Source: Spirochaetaceae bacterium (GTDB lineage: Bacteria; Spirochaetota; Spirochaetia; Treponematales; Treponemataceae). From it: 6,101 bases of DNA. How positions within the stretch are numbered: position 1 is the stretch's first letter; each line of letters opens with the position of its first letter. The notes beneath the pieces were generated by a model, which had not been told where the DNA came from, ran no database searches, and saw only the letters and a program-made list of their open reading frames with translations. Both the position numbers and the translations under genes were made by a program. Positions 1 through 6,101 of the stretch are shown in pieces. Where the stretch lies: assembly GCA_017646305.1 (NCBI GenBank), contig JAGCMR010000129.1, forward strand, positions 1 through 6,101, written 5' to 3'.

Positions 1-1
1 A

Positions 2-1561
2 CTTCGTCGTCACACTGGAAAGCGTCCTCGTGGTATGGTAATTCCCAATAATGCTTGGGATCCCAGTCTTGTTTCTTGTCTTAAAACCTGTTCTATGGAC
101 TTTGTTATGATGGATAGTCGGCTTATTCCTCAAGGAAGAAACTCCTTCTTGCCATATATTGTTCAAGAGCAAGGTAAGATTATCTACGTGCTGGGACAAA
201 ATCAACAGCAAAGTCCCTTTTGTCATTCTGGAGCGGTAGATAATCATGGTGCAACAACTCTAATTCCCCCAAAGGAATATCTAGCTAGCTTGGAAAAAGA
301 GGTTTTTTCCGCTTGTCCAGAGGCTGAAAATCCCTTAGTGTGTCTCAGCTTGAACCTTGAACAGATGAATCAGCTTTTAGAATCCCAGTGGTTGCAACAG
401 CTGGACAATATTATATCCCAGGAGCAGATTCGACAGGTTTTTCAATGGAATCTTCCATCTCGCTACATCAAAATGACCCAGCACTACCAGAGAACCTATA
501 TTCCAGCGGGAGTACTTTTGACGGAGCATGATTGTCAGGCTCAGATGCATCTAGATGGTAGGGATTCAATCTTGACTCCCTATGATTATCTGCTGCAAAA
601 CATGGGAACCTATCTTTTGTATTCCAAGATGATGTATTTGAGCATTTTGGTAAGTCAGAGTCGTGGTGATAAGAACAGAAGAAAGCATGTCCGTGATTTG
701 TTGATGGAAGCCCAAGCTGGTGAATCTTATTCAGTACAGTCTATAAAATCGAGTGCTAGTTCTCAAAAGTATGCCTATCGTAGTCTTTTGCAGGCAGAAC
801 GAATTGCCCGAGAATATACAGGTTTCTATGATTCTGTTACTTCTTATGATTATGATGCCGATGGAATCCGCGAGTATATCTGCCAATTCCAGCCCTATAA
901 TGCCTATATTCAGCGACGTGGTGGTTCTATCTTCGAGTTTGATGTTTTTCAAACCTATAGAAATTATGCTGGAAAAGGAAATTCTGGCTTTGGGCTATTC
1001 TTGGATTATTTCCTAGATGATTTTTCCGCTGACCGTAATGATTTGTTCTCCCGTCAGCTGTACAAAGAGCGTTCCTTCGATGGAAAGCGAAAAAACATAG
1101 AGCTTTCTGCACGGGGAACAGTGGGACAGAATGGTCAAAGTGTAAGCCTAAAGAAGAATTATGTGGTTTCTCCTGATGGTATTCTTGTGCAGTATATTAT
1201 CAAGAATGAGGGCTTAGAGCCACTGCGACAGATTTTTGTTGTTGATTCCCACATTCAGTTAGATGTAGCTGGAAGTGAAAAGCTTGATACAGAGCTTATT
1301 TGCGGTCAAGAAGAAGAATTGCAAGTATTCCACAGCCAACTTCCTGAAGGTAAGGGGCGAGAAGTGTCCCAGCTTCGTTTTTCTGACCAAGAGGTTTCTT
1401 TTGTCTTTGTGTTGAATGAGCAGTCAAACCTCCAAATGAAGGCTGAAAACGGAAACCTTCTGGTATCTCTTTGTTGGCAGCTGGAAATTCCACCACAACG
1501 AGAAGTTGAGAAGAACATCAGCTTTGTAGTGCTTCCCCGAAAGACTACAAAACGCCTTTAG
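2..1561 (+). CDS. GH57-family 4-alpha-glucanotransferase/amylase-like protein, 5'-truncated by window, probably catalytically degenerate
   Basis: The frame is open from base 2, with 11 codons before the first ATG at 35 and no stop, so the gene almost certainly begins upstream; 519 codons are visible. From memory of the Thermococcus 4-alpha-glucanotransferase, the visible part begins at the strand carrying the nucleophile, so about 110 N-terminal residues of the barrel are missing. Matches in order: the AWDPSLV segment (bases 53-73) with the following hydrophobic strand ending MMDSRL; the middle helical domain (DUF1925-like, about 570-790), ending in the pattern AQAGESY...YAYRSLLQAE; and the C-terminal beta domain (DUF1926-like, about 795-1561) with DGIREYI...YIQRRGGSIFEFDV and a late VSPDGILVQYIIKN strand. 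The family normally transfers or cleaves alpha-1,4-glucan chains, typically in the cytoplasm. Here the residues aligned with the nucleophile Glu and acid Asp are both Asn (bases 47-49 and 353-355), and the Tyr-Trp-His-Gly motif reads YSVQ (728-739). I see no frameshift or internal stop. Family placement is fairly secure; activity is doubtful and the true role unknown. Confidence 0.72.
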   Translation, partial: LRRHTGKRPRGMVIPNNAWDPSLVSCLKTCSMDFVMMDSRLIPQGRNSFLPYIVQEQGKIIYVLGQNQQQSPFCHSGAVDNHGATTLIPPKEYLASLEKEVFSACPEAENPLVCLSLNLEQMNQLLESQWLQQLDNIISQEQIRQVFQWNLPSRYIKMTQHYQRTYIPAGVLLTEHDCQAQMHLDGRDSILTPYDYLLQNMGTYLLYSKMMYLSILVSQSRGDKNRRKHVRDLLMEAQAGESYSVQSIKSSASSQKYAYRSLLQAERIAREYTGFYDSVTSYDYDADGIREYICQFQPYNAYIQRRGGSIFEFDVFQTYRNYAGKGNSGFGLFLDYFLDDFSADRNDLFSRQLYKERSFDGKRKNIELSARGTVGQNGQSVSLKKNYVVSPDGILVQYIIKNEGLEPLRQIFVVDSHIQLDVAGSEKLDTELICGQEEELQVFHSQLPEGKGREVSQLRFSDQEVSFVFVLNEQSNLQMKAENGNLLVSLCWQLEIPPQREVEKNISFVVLPRKTTKRL

Positions 1562-1590
1562 TTGACTAAACTGCCATAACCCTATAAAAT
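1562..1590 (+). promoter_or_regulatory. sigma70-type promoter candidate for metG
   Basis: TTGACT (1562-1567) matches the -35 consensus at 5 of 6 bases. After a 17-base spacer, TAAAAT (1585-1590) matches the -10 consensus at 5 of 6. An overlapping TATAAA (1583-1588) gives a 15-base spacer and is less likely. The -35 box starts directly after the stop codon of the GH57-like gene. Transcription would begin near 1597, giving a metG leader of about 67 bases. The downstream gaps are only 5 and 45 bases, so this promoter could serve metG, the fem gene and trpS together. It is a motif match only. Confidence 0.5.
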
Positions 1591-1600
1591 TGTAACGGTT

Positions 1601-1645
1601 TTCTCTAAATTGGCTTCATTTTAGGGGATTTTGTATATTTTTTTT
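1601..1645 (+). terminator. weak hairpin plus T-rich tract between GH57-like gene and metG (terminator or leader hairpin)
   Basis: Bases 1601-1609 can pair with 1620-1628 as a 9-base-pair stem that includes two G-U pairs, around a 10-base loop. A T-rich stretch follows, with eight consecutive T at 1638-1645. The stem is A/U- and G-U-rich, so it is weak, and the T8 run lies about 10 bases beyond the stem rather than directly after it. It could be a poor rho-independent terminator for the GH57-like transcript, or a 5' hairpin of the metG leader, because the predicted transcription start lies just before it. It also occludes AGGGG at 1623-1627. Confidence 0.25.
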
Positions 1646-1663
1646 ATATTTTATGGTGTTTCA

Positions 1664-4012
1664 ATGAACAGACGATTAATCACTTCCGCCTTGCCCTATG
1701 TAAATAATGTTCCTCATTTGGGCAATTTAATTCAGGTTTTATCTGCAGATGTATTTGCACGTTTTTGTCGCAGTCGTGGCTATGATACCATGTACGTATG
1801 CGGTACCGACGAGTACGGCACTGCCACCGAGACCCGTGCTCTGGAAGAAAAAAAGACACCTCGTGAGCTTTGTGACTACTATCACGCCATCCACGCAGAG
1901 ATTTACAAGTGGTTTGGCATTGACTTTGATTATTTTGGACGAACTTCTGCACCTCAGCAAACAGAAATTGTGCAACAACTCTTTCTTGATCTGGACAAGC
2001 GGGGCTTTATTTCAGAAGACTCCATCCAGCAGCCCTATTGCCCCGACTGCCAGCGTTTCTTGGCAGACCGCTTTGTTCGTGGAATCTGTCCTCACTGTGG
2101 CTACGAGGATGCCCGTGGCGACCAGTGTGAAAGCTGTGGCAAGTTGTTAGAGCCAGTGGAGCTAAAATCTCCCCGCTGTTCAACCTGTGGCACAGAGCCT
2201 GTAATTAAAGATACTCGTCATTTGTATATTGATTTGCCCCGTATCCAAAAGGAATATGGCCCTTGGATGGAAAAGGCTAGTCAAGAAGGTCGTTGGGCTA
2301 AAAATGCCGTACAAATGACTCAGGCTTGGATTCGTGATGGTTTGCATCAGCGTGCTATTACCCGAGACTTAAAGTGGGGTATTCCTGTTCCAAAAGAAGG
2401 TTTTGAAGACAAGGTATTTTATGTCTGGTTCGATGCCCCCATTGGTTATATTTCCATTACCAAGGCTTTGGCAGATAAATTGGCTGAGGAGGGAAAAGCT
2501 TCCTTTGATTGGAAATCCTGGTGGCTTCCTGCTGAATCAACAGAAGCTGCAGGAAAGCCTCCTGTAGAACTTTTCCAGTTTATTGGTAAGGATAACATTC
2601 CCTTCCATACTGTTATTTTCCCATCCACCCTCATCGGTTCTGGCCGTGATTGGACAAAACTCCATCACATGTCTAGTAGCGAATACTTGAACTATGAGTC
2701 TGGTAAATTCTCCAAGTCTAAGGGAATCGGTGTGTTTGGTACCGATGCAAAGGAATCTGGTATTCCTGCCGTTGCTTGGCGTTTCTACATCTTCTACAAT
2801 CGCCCTGAAAAGTCTGACACCCAGTTTATGTGGAAGGATTTCCAGGAAAAATACAATGGTGAGCTCATTGGAAACTTAGGTAACTTGGTAAACAGAACCC
2901 TAACCTTTGTTTCCCGTTACTTTGATGGAAAGATTCCAGAAGGTATTGTTGATGAAGCATTATGGCAGCAGGTAAAGGCTAGTGAAGAGAAAATCACTAA
3001 TCTTTTGGAATGGGCAGAGCTGAAAGATGCCTTCCGGGAGATTTTTGCCTTGTCATCCATTGCAAATAAGGCATTCCAAGATGGAGAGCCTTGGAAGACT
3101 CGCACCACAGAGCCAGAAAAGGCAGCATCCCTCATTATGAACCTGTGTTATATTATCAAGGACTTGATGATTTTGGCTCATCCTTATATGCCTCATTTTA
3201 CAGAATTGGTAATGTCATATTTTGGCAAGAAGATTGCAAGTCCCTTGAGCCACTGTCCTGCAGAAGCTGGTAGTCTCACTTGGAATGACCTTGGCCAGTG
3301 CAATGGTTTGGAAACAGTTTGTTCCCCAGAAATCTATTTCAAGACCATGGACGATAAAACCATCGATTCCTATCGTCAGCGATATGCTGGTAGCCAGGTA
3401 GAGCGTTCTGCAGCTGGAGAGGGAAGCAAAGAAGCTGGTGAGAAAAAGCAGGAAGGGAAGAAGGAAAAAAAAGCAAAACCTGCTCCCAAGGAGCCAGAAA
3501 AGGCCGCTGATCCTGTTGCCCACTTTAATCAGCATATTGCCTTGAAAACAGCCCGAATCCAGAAGGTAGAAAAACATCCTGAAGCAGATAAGCTGTATAT
3601 TGAAACCCTAGATGATGGTTCTGGTAGTGACCGAGTCATTTTGTCTGGACTGGTGCCATACCTGACTGCCGATCAGTTGCTTGGTAAGACCGTTGTTATT
3701 GCCGACAACTTAAAGCCCCGCAAAATGCGTGGAATTGAAAGCCGTGGTATGCTTCTTGCAGCTGATTACACCGATGCAGAGGGCAAGGAATGTGTAGAAG
3801 TCCTTGATTGTAGCTGGACTAGTCCTGGAACTCCTGTTGTTTTGCAGGGAGCTGATCCTGCTGCACAGAAGGATGTAGAAATTGATGCAGATACCTTCTT
3901 TGCCGTGGATATTGCCGTTGTAAACAAGACCGTCACCATTGGAGGTGTTCCCCTTATGGCTGGTGGTAAGGTTATCACCACTCAGATGACTGTCAACGGT
4001 GAGGTTCACTAA
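1664..4012 (+). CDS. metG: methionine--tRNA ligase (MetRS) with C-terminal tRNA-binding domain
   Basis: This cytoplasmic class I synthetase charges tRNA-Met with methionine using ATP; the product is 782 residues. The Rossmann domain begins at once with LITSALPYVNN and the HIGH-type motif HLGN at residues 18-21. Four CxxC knuckles follow (CPDC 126-129, CPHC 142-145, CESC 155-158, CSTC 172-175), indicating a two-zinc connective domain. FIGKDNIPFH lies near 306-315 and the KMSKS-type motif is KFSKS at 348-352. The helical anticodon-binding domain follows. A Lys/Glu/Ala-rich linker (about 582-619) leads to an OB-fold Trbp111/EMAP-II-like domain (about 621-782) with HPEADKLY, SGL and KPRKMRGIESRGMLLAA. 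ATG 1664 is chosen because conserved sequence starts three residues later. An in-frame TTG at 1631 would add 11 hydrophobic residues of no known use. No proper ribosome-binding site is visible before 1664. The stop lies 5 bases before the fem gene. Confidence 0.96.
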   Translation: MNRRLITSALPYVNNVPHLGNLIQVLSADVFARFCRSRGYDTMYVCGTDEYGTATETRALEEKKTPRELCDYYHAIHAEIYKWFGIDFDYFGRTSAPQQTEIVQQLFLDLDKRGFISEDSIQQPYCPDCQRFLADRFVRGICPHCGYEDARGDQCESCGKLLEPVELKSPRCSTCGTEPVIKDTRHLYIDLPRIQKEYGPWMEKASQEGRWAKNAVQMTQAWIRDGLHQRAITRDLKWGIPVPKEGFEDKVFYVWFDAPIGYISITKALADKLAEEGKASFDWKSWWLPAESTEAAGKPPVELFQFIGKDNIPFHTVIFPSTLIGSGRDWTKLHHMSSSEYLNYESGKFSKSKGIGVFGTDAKESGIPAVAWRFYIFYNRPEKSDTQFMWKDFQEKYNGELIGNLGNLVNRTLTFVSRYFDGKIPEGIVDEALWQQVKASEEKITNLLEWAELKDAFREIFALSSIANKAFQDGEPWKTRTTEPEKAASLIMNLCYIIKDLMILAHPYMPHFTELVMSYFGKKIASPLSHCPAEAGSLTWNDLGQCNGLETVCSPEIYFKTMDDKTIDSYRQRYAGSQVERSAAGEGSKEAGEKKQEGKKEKKAKPAPKEPEKAADPVAHFNQHIALKTARIQKVEKHPEADKLYIETLDDGSGSDRVILSGLVPYLTADQLLGKTVVIADNLKPRKMRGIESRGMLLAADYTDAEGKECVEVLDCSWTSPGTPVVLQGADPAAQKDVEIDADTFFAVDIAVVNKTVTIGGVPLMAGGKVITTQMTVNGEVH

Positions 4013-4017
4013 TTCCC

Positions 4018-5133
4018 ATGGAACTGTATCGTTCGGCTCTGGAGCTTCCTGCTGAAAATTCTGCGGCAATTCCTGAGTCCACCCACTTTTTACAAACCGA
4101 CTTTTGGGCTTCTTTCAAAGAGGCCCATGGTTGGAAGCCTCTTCGCATTTACGGAACATATAATCCTGCTGATTATCTTTCTAGCTATGCTGGAACAGAT
4201 GCCTGCTTTACTTGTTCAATCCTCACTAGAAGCTTTTCTTTGCCTGTAGTGGGACAAGTTTCCTTGGCCTACATTCCCATGGGAGTAGAACTGAATCAAA
4301 CTCCTGAAATCATGAGAGAAACTGTTGCTTACGGTAAATTTCTGTCTGATTTTTCATACAGTCTAAGGAGTTTTCTAGATAAAAATACCCTGTGTATTCG
4401 ATTTGATATTCCCGTTGATCTTGTTTCTTTAGAAGAGCGGGCCTCATATCGTAAAACCATTCCCTGTAGTTTTGCTCCAGATAATATTCAGCCACCAGAT
4501 ACAGTATTGGTGGATTTAACTGTCAGCTTGGAGGAAATCCTTGCTCGAATGAAGAGTAAGTGGCGTTACAATATTCGTCTGGCAGAAAAGAAGGGAGTAC
4601 AGGTGCGGCAAGCCTCTTTTGAGGAAATTGATGTTTTTTACGATTTGTATAAAACAACCTCCCAAAGAGATGGGATTGCTATTCACCATAAGGATTATTA
4701 CAAGGATTTGCTGGCACGAGGGCAAAAAGATTCTACTTCAAAGGTGGATTTATATATTGCATCTTATGAAGATGAGCCTTTAGCAGCTATTATTACCTTG
4801 TTTGCTGGCAAGGAAGCAGTCTATTTGTATGGAGCTTCTTCCAATAATCACCGTAATCTTATGCCAGCCTACCTTTTGCAATGGAAGGCTATGGAGGCTG
4901 CAAAGGCTGCTGGATGCCAGGTGTATGATATGTACGGCATTCCCCCCACCGATGACGAAAATCATCCCATGCATGGTTTGTATCGATTTAAAACTGGCTT
5001 TGGTGGACAGGTTGTTCATCGGCCTGGTAGTTTGGATATTCCCTTGAGTCCTTTGTATAAATTCTATGTTTTAGGAGAACGATTGCGGAATTTTTGGTAC
5101 AAGCGGGTAAAAAAGTTGCTGGCTGGTCGTTAG
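4018..5133 (+). CDS. FemA/FemB/FemX-family peptidoglycan-bridge aminoacyltransferase
   Basis: Enzymes of this family move an amino acid from aminoacyl-tRNA onto the stem-peptide side chain of a cytoplasmic peptidoglycan precursor, building the cross-bridge. The 371-residue product fits the paired-GNAT-fold Fem family. An N-terminal segment HFLQTDFWASFKEAHGW (about residues 23-39) is the usual opening. The hallmark K.KWRYNIR..EKKGV lies at about 179-193. A second GNAT half has LAAIITLFAGKEAVYLYGAS. The C-terminal signature is YDMYGIPP (303-310) with GLYRFKTGFGG (320-330). No long coiled-coil insert is seen, so it resembles compact FemX more than Staphylococcus FemA. No signal peptide or membrane segment is evident. 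ATG 4018 gives a full N-terminus; the nearest purine-rich stretch, GAGG at 4001-4004 inside metG, is 13 bases away, so coupling to metG translation is likely. Treponemal peptidoglycan is reported to contain ornithine and glycine, so glycine is a plausible donor residue, but donor and acceptor cannot be read from the sequence. Confidence 0.85.
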   Translation: MELYRSALELPAENSAAIPESTHFLQTDFWASFKEAHGWKPLRIYGTYNPADYLSSYAGTDACFTCSILTRSFSLPVVGQVSLAYIPMGVELNQTPEIMRETVAYGKFLSDFSYSLRSFLDKNTLCIRFDIPVDLVSLEERASYRKTIPCSFAPDNIQPPDTVLVDLTVSLEEILARMKSKWRYNIRLAEKKGVQVRQASFEEIDVFYDLYKTTSQRDGIAIHHKDYYKDLLARGQKDSTSKVDLYIASYEDEPLAAIITLFAGKEAVYLYGASSNNHRNLMPAYLLQWKAMEAAKAAGCQVYDMYGIPPTDDENHPMHGLYRFKTGFGGQVVHRPGSLDIPLSPLYKFYVLGERLRNFWYKRVKKLLAGR

Positions 5134-5142
5134 AATTAGTCT

Positions 5143-5165
5143 GATAATGTATGATTTTGTATAAT
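5143..5165 (+). promoter_or_regulatory. -10-like hexamers ahead of trpS (uncertain promoter)
   Basis: The 45-base gap before trpS holds GATAAT (5143-5148) and a perfect TATAAT (5160-5165). Neither has a convincing -35 box at normal spacing: TTAGTC lies 18 bases before the second and is a poor match. A start from TATAAT would fall near 5172, inside the ribosome-binding site, giving an almost leaderless message. In an AT-rich gap these may be chance matches, and read-through from metG-fem may be the real source of trpS message. Confidence 0.2.
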
Positions 5166-5169
5166 TTTT

Positions 5170-5174
5170 GGAGG
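5170..5174 (+). promoter_or_regulatory. Shine-Dalgarno site that sets the trpS start
   Basis: GGAGG stands 4 bases before ATG 5179 and is the only clear canonical ribosome-binding site in the window. It supports 5179 as the trpS start over the in-frame ATG at 5224, and so supports the unusual N-terminal extension being translated. The spacing is slightly short. Confidence 0.7.
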
Positions 5175-5178
5175 TAAT

Positions 5179-6101
5179 ATGAGCCAAGACCTTACAGATA
5201 AGGATAGAAATGAAGATGGGGCTATGTCCGCAGCTAATACTACAGCAATTGCTGCTGGTACCTACGAGGTAGCTCTGGAACGGAGCAAGAAGCTAGAGGC
5301 AGAAATTGCTGCTAATCCTCAAAAGTTCAGGGTATTGACGGGAGACCGTCCCACTGGTCGTCTTCACATTGGACACTATTTTGGCTCTTTGCAAAACCGT
5401 GTCCGTCTTTCCAAGATGGGTGTTCCTACTACCATTTTGATTGCAGACTATCAGGTGCTGACGGACCACGATGCCTTTAATGAGATTTCTCAAAACACAA
5501 AGCAGCTAGTTATTGATTACTTGGCCTGTGGCATTGAACCAAGCAAGGATGTCATCATCTATCCTCATAGCTATGTGCCAGAAGCAAATCAGCTTATGTT
5601 GCCTTTTTTGACCCTTATTTCCAATGCTGAGTTGGGAAGAAATCCTACCGTAAAGGAAGAAATTCAGGCTGCGGGAATCAAAAGTGTAAATGCAGGAATG
5701 TACACCTATCCTGTACACCAAGCTTGTGATATTCTTTTCTGCAAGGCAAATGTGGTGCCTGTGGGAAAGGACCAGCTACCTCACTTGGAAATGACTCGTA
5801 CCATTGCTCGTCGCTTTAACGAGAAATTTTCTCCCAAAAAGCCCGTATTCCCTGAACCTCAGGCTTTGTTAAGTAAGACTCCCAGTATCCTGGGCCTAGA
5901 CGGTAGCCAGAAAATGAGTAAGAGTCGTGGAAATGCTATTATGCTTTCTGCCACCGAGGATGAAACAGCAGCCCTTATCAAGAAGGCCAAGACCGATGCT
6001 GATAGAAACATTACCTATGACCCAGACAATCGCCCAGAGGTGGCAAATCTGTTGATGCTGATTTCTCTTTGTACTGGAGATGAGCCCCAGCTGATTGCTG
6101 A
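5179..6101 (+). CDS. trpS: tryptophan--tRNA ligase (TrpRS), 3'-truncated by window, with N-terminal extension
   Basis: This class I synthetase charges tRNA-Trp. The window holds 307 codons with no stop; the C-terminal end lies beyond base 6101. The catalytic core starts only at residue 50 with FRVLTGDRPTGRLHIGH, where HIGH is residues 63-66. Next come ILIADYQVLTD (86-96), a helical region, YPVHQACDI (177-185) with Asp184 at the place of the indole-reading Asp, and VPVGKDQ (194-199). The KMSKS motif is canonical at 245-249, and TDADRNITYDPDNRPEVANLL begins the C-terminal helical part. In Bacillus TrpRS the KMSKS lysine is near residue 192-195, so about 50 extra residues sit at the N-terminus: a polar stretch, then an Ala-rich segment and probable amphipathic helix (about 16-46). 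The start is fixed by GGAGG; ATG 5224 (Met16) is the alternative and would still leave about 35 extra residues. It lies 45 bases after the fem gene. Confidence 0.95.
   Translation, partial: MSQDLTDKDRNEDGAMSAANTTAIAAGTYEVALERSKKLEAEIAANPQKFRVLTGDRPTGRLHIGHYFGSLQNRVRLSKMGVPTTILIADYQVLTDHDAFNEISQNTKQLVIDYLACGIEPSKDVIIYPHSYVPEANQLMLPFLTLISNAELGRNPTVKEEIQAAGIKSVNAGMYTYPVHQACDILFCKANVVPVGKDQLPHLEMTRTIARRFNEKFSPKKPVFPEPQALLSKTPSILGLDGSQKMSKSRGNAIMLSATEDETAALIKKAKTDADRNITYDPDNRPEVANLLMLISLCTGDEPQLIA

Noticed and set aside
35..37. ATG at 35 as the true start of the GH57-like gene
   Set aside because: The frame stays open to base 2, no ribosome-binding site stands before it, and the family alignment shows the N-terminal barrel half is missing, so the real start lies upstream of the window.
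753..1016. 87-codon plus-strand open frame inside the GH57-like gene
   Set aside because: It is an out-of-frame shadow: Met/Ile/Leu-rich with no family resemblance, while the main frame there matches the family.
1631..1663. TTG at 1631 as the metG start, adding 11 residues
   Set aside because: The added residues are hydrophobic and low in complexity, derived from the T-rich leader, while MetRS homologues start right at the Arg-Leu-Ile-Thr-Ser-Ala segment after ATG 1664. AGGGG (1623-1627) sits only 3 bases before the TTG.
3215..3577. 120-codon open frame on the minus strand opposite the metG linker
   Set aside because: It is the antisense of a Lys/Glu-rich coding region, reads as runs of Phe and Leu, and has no start signal of its own.
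4001..4004. GAGG as a Shine-Dalgarno site for the fem gene
   Set aside because: At 13 bases from ATG 4018 the spacing is too long for a normal site; coupling to metG termination explains initiation better.
3710..4069. 119-codon minus-strand open frame across the metG-fem junction
   Set aside because: It overlaps two well-supported genes, has no ribosome-binding site, and shows no recognisable domain.

Overview
The window looks like a piece of a spirochaete chromosome, most likely Treponema or a close relative. This rests on recalled resemblance of the MetRS and TrpRS sequences and on the general style of the genes; no database search was possible. Base composition is moderately AT-leaning, all genes lie on the + strand, and they are packed with gaps of 102, 5 and 45 bases. 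There are no RNA genes, mobile elements, CRISPR arrays or long repeats that I can support. No gene-free stretch exceeds about 100 bases.

Layout: (1) bases 2-1561 hold the 3' part of a gene for a GH57-type 4-alpha-glucanotransferase/amylase homologue, whose 5' end lies before the window. It keeps the middle and C-terminal domain pattern of the family but, by hand alignment, lacks both catalytic carboxylates and the conserved Tyr-Trp-His-Gly motif. (2) Bases 1562-1663 are a short intergenic region with a good sigma70-type promoter (TTGACT, 17 bases, TAAAAT), a weak hairpin followed by a T-rich run, and a four-codon micro-ORF whose stop overlaps the metG start. (3) metG, 1664-4012, encodes a long MetRS with four CxxC zinc knuckles and a C-terminal Trbp111-like tRNA-binding domain. 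(4) A FemA/FemB/FemX-family gene, 4018-5133, follows after 5 bases and is probably co-transcribed and perhaps translationally coupled. (5) trpS starts at 5179 behind a clear GGAGG and runs off the window end. It has an N-terminal extension of about 50 residues.

Together this is mostly a housekeeping translation block (metG, trpS) with a peptidoglycan cross-bridge type aminoacyltransferase between the two synthetase genes. Fem enzymes of this kind take their amino acid from aminoacyl-tRNA, so the company is biochemically sensible, but neither Met nor Trp is an expected bridge residue. I see no complete undescribed system. The item most worth following is the apparently catalytically dead GH57 homologue.
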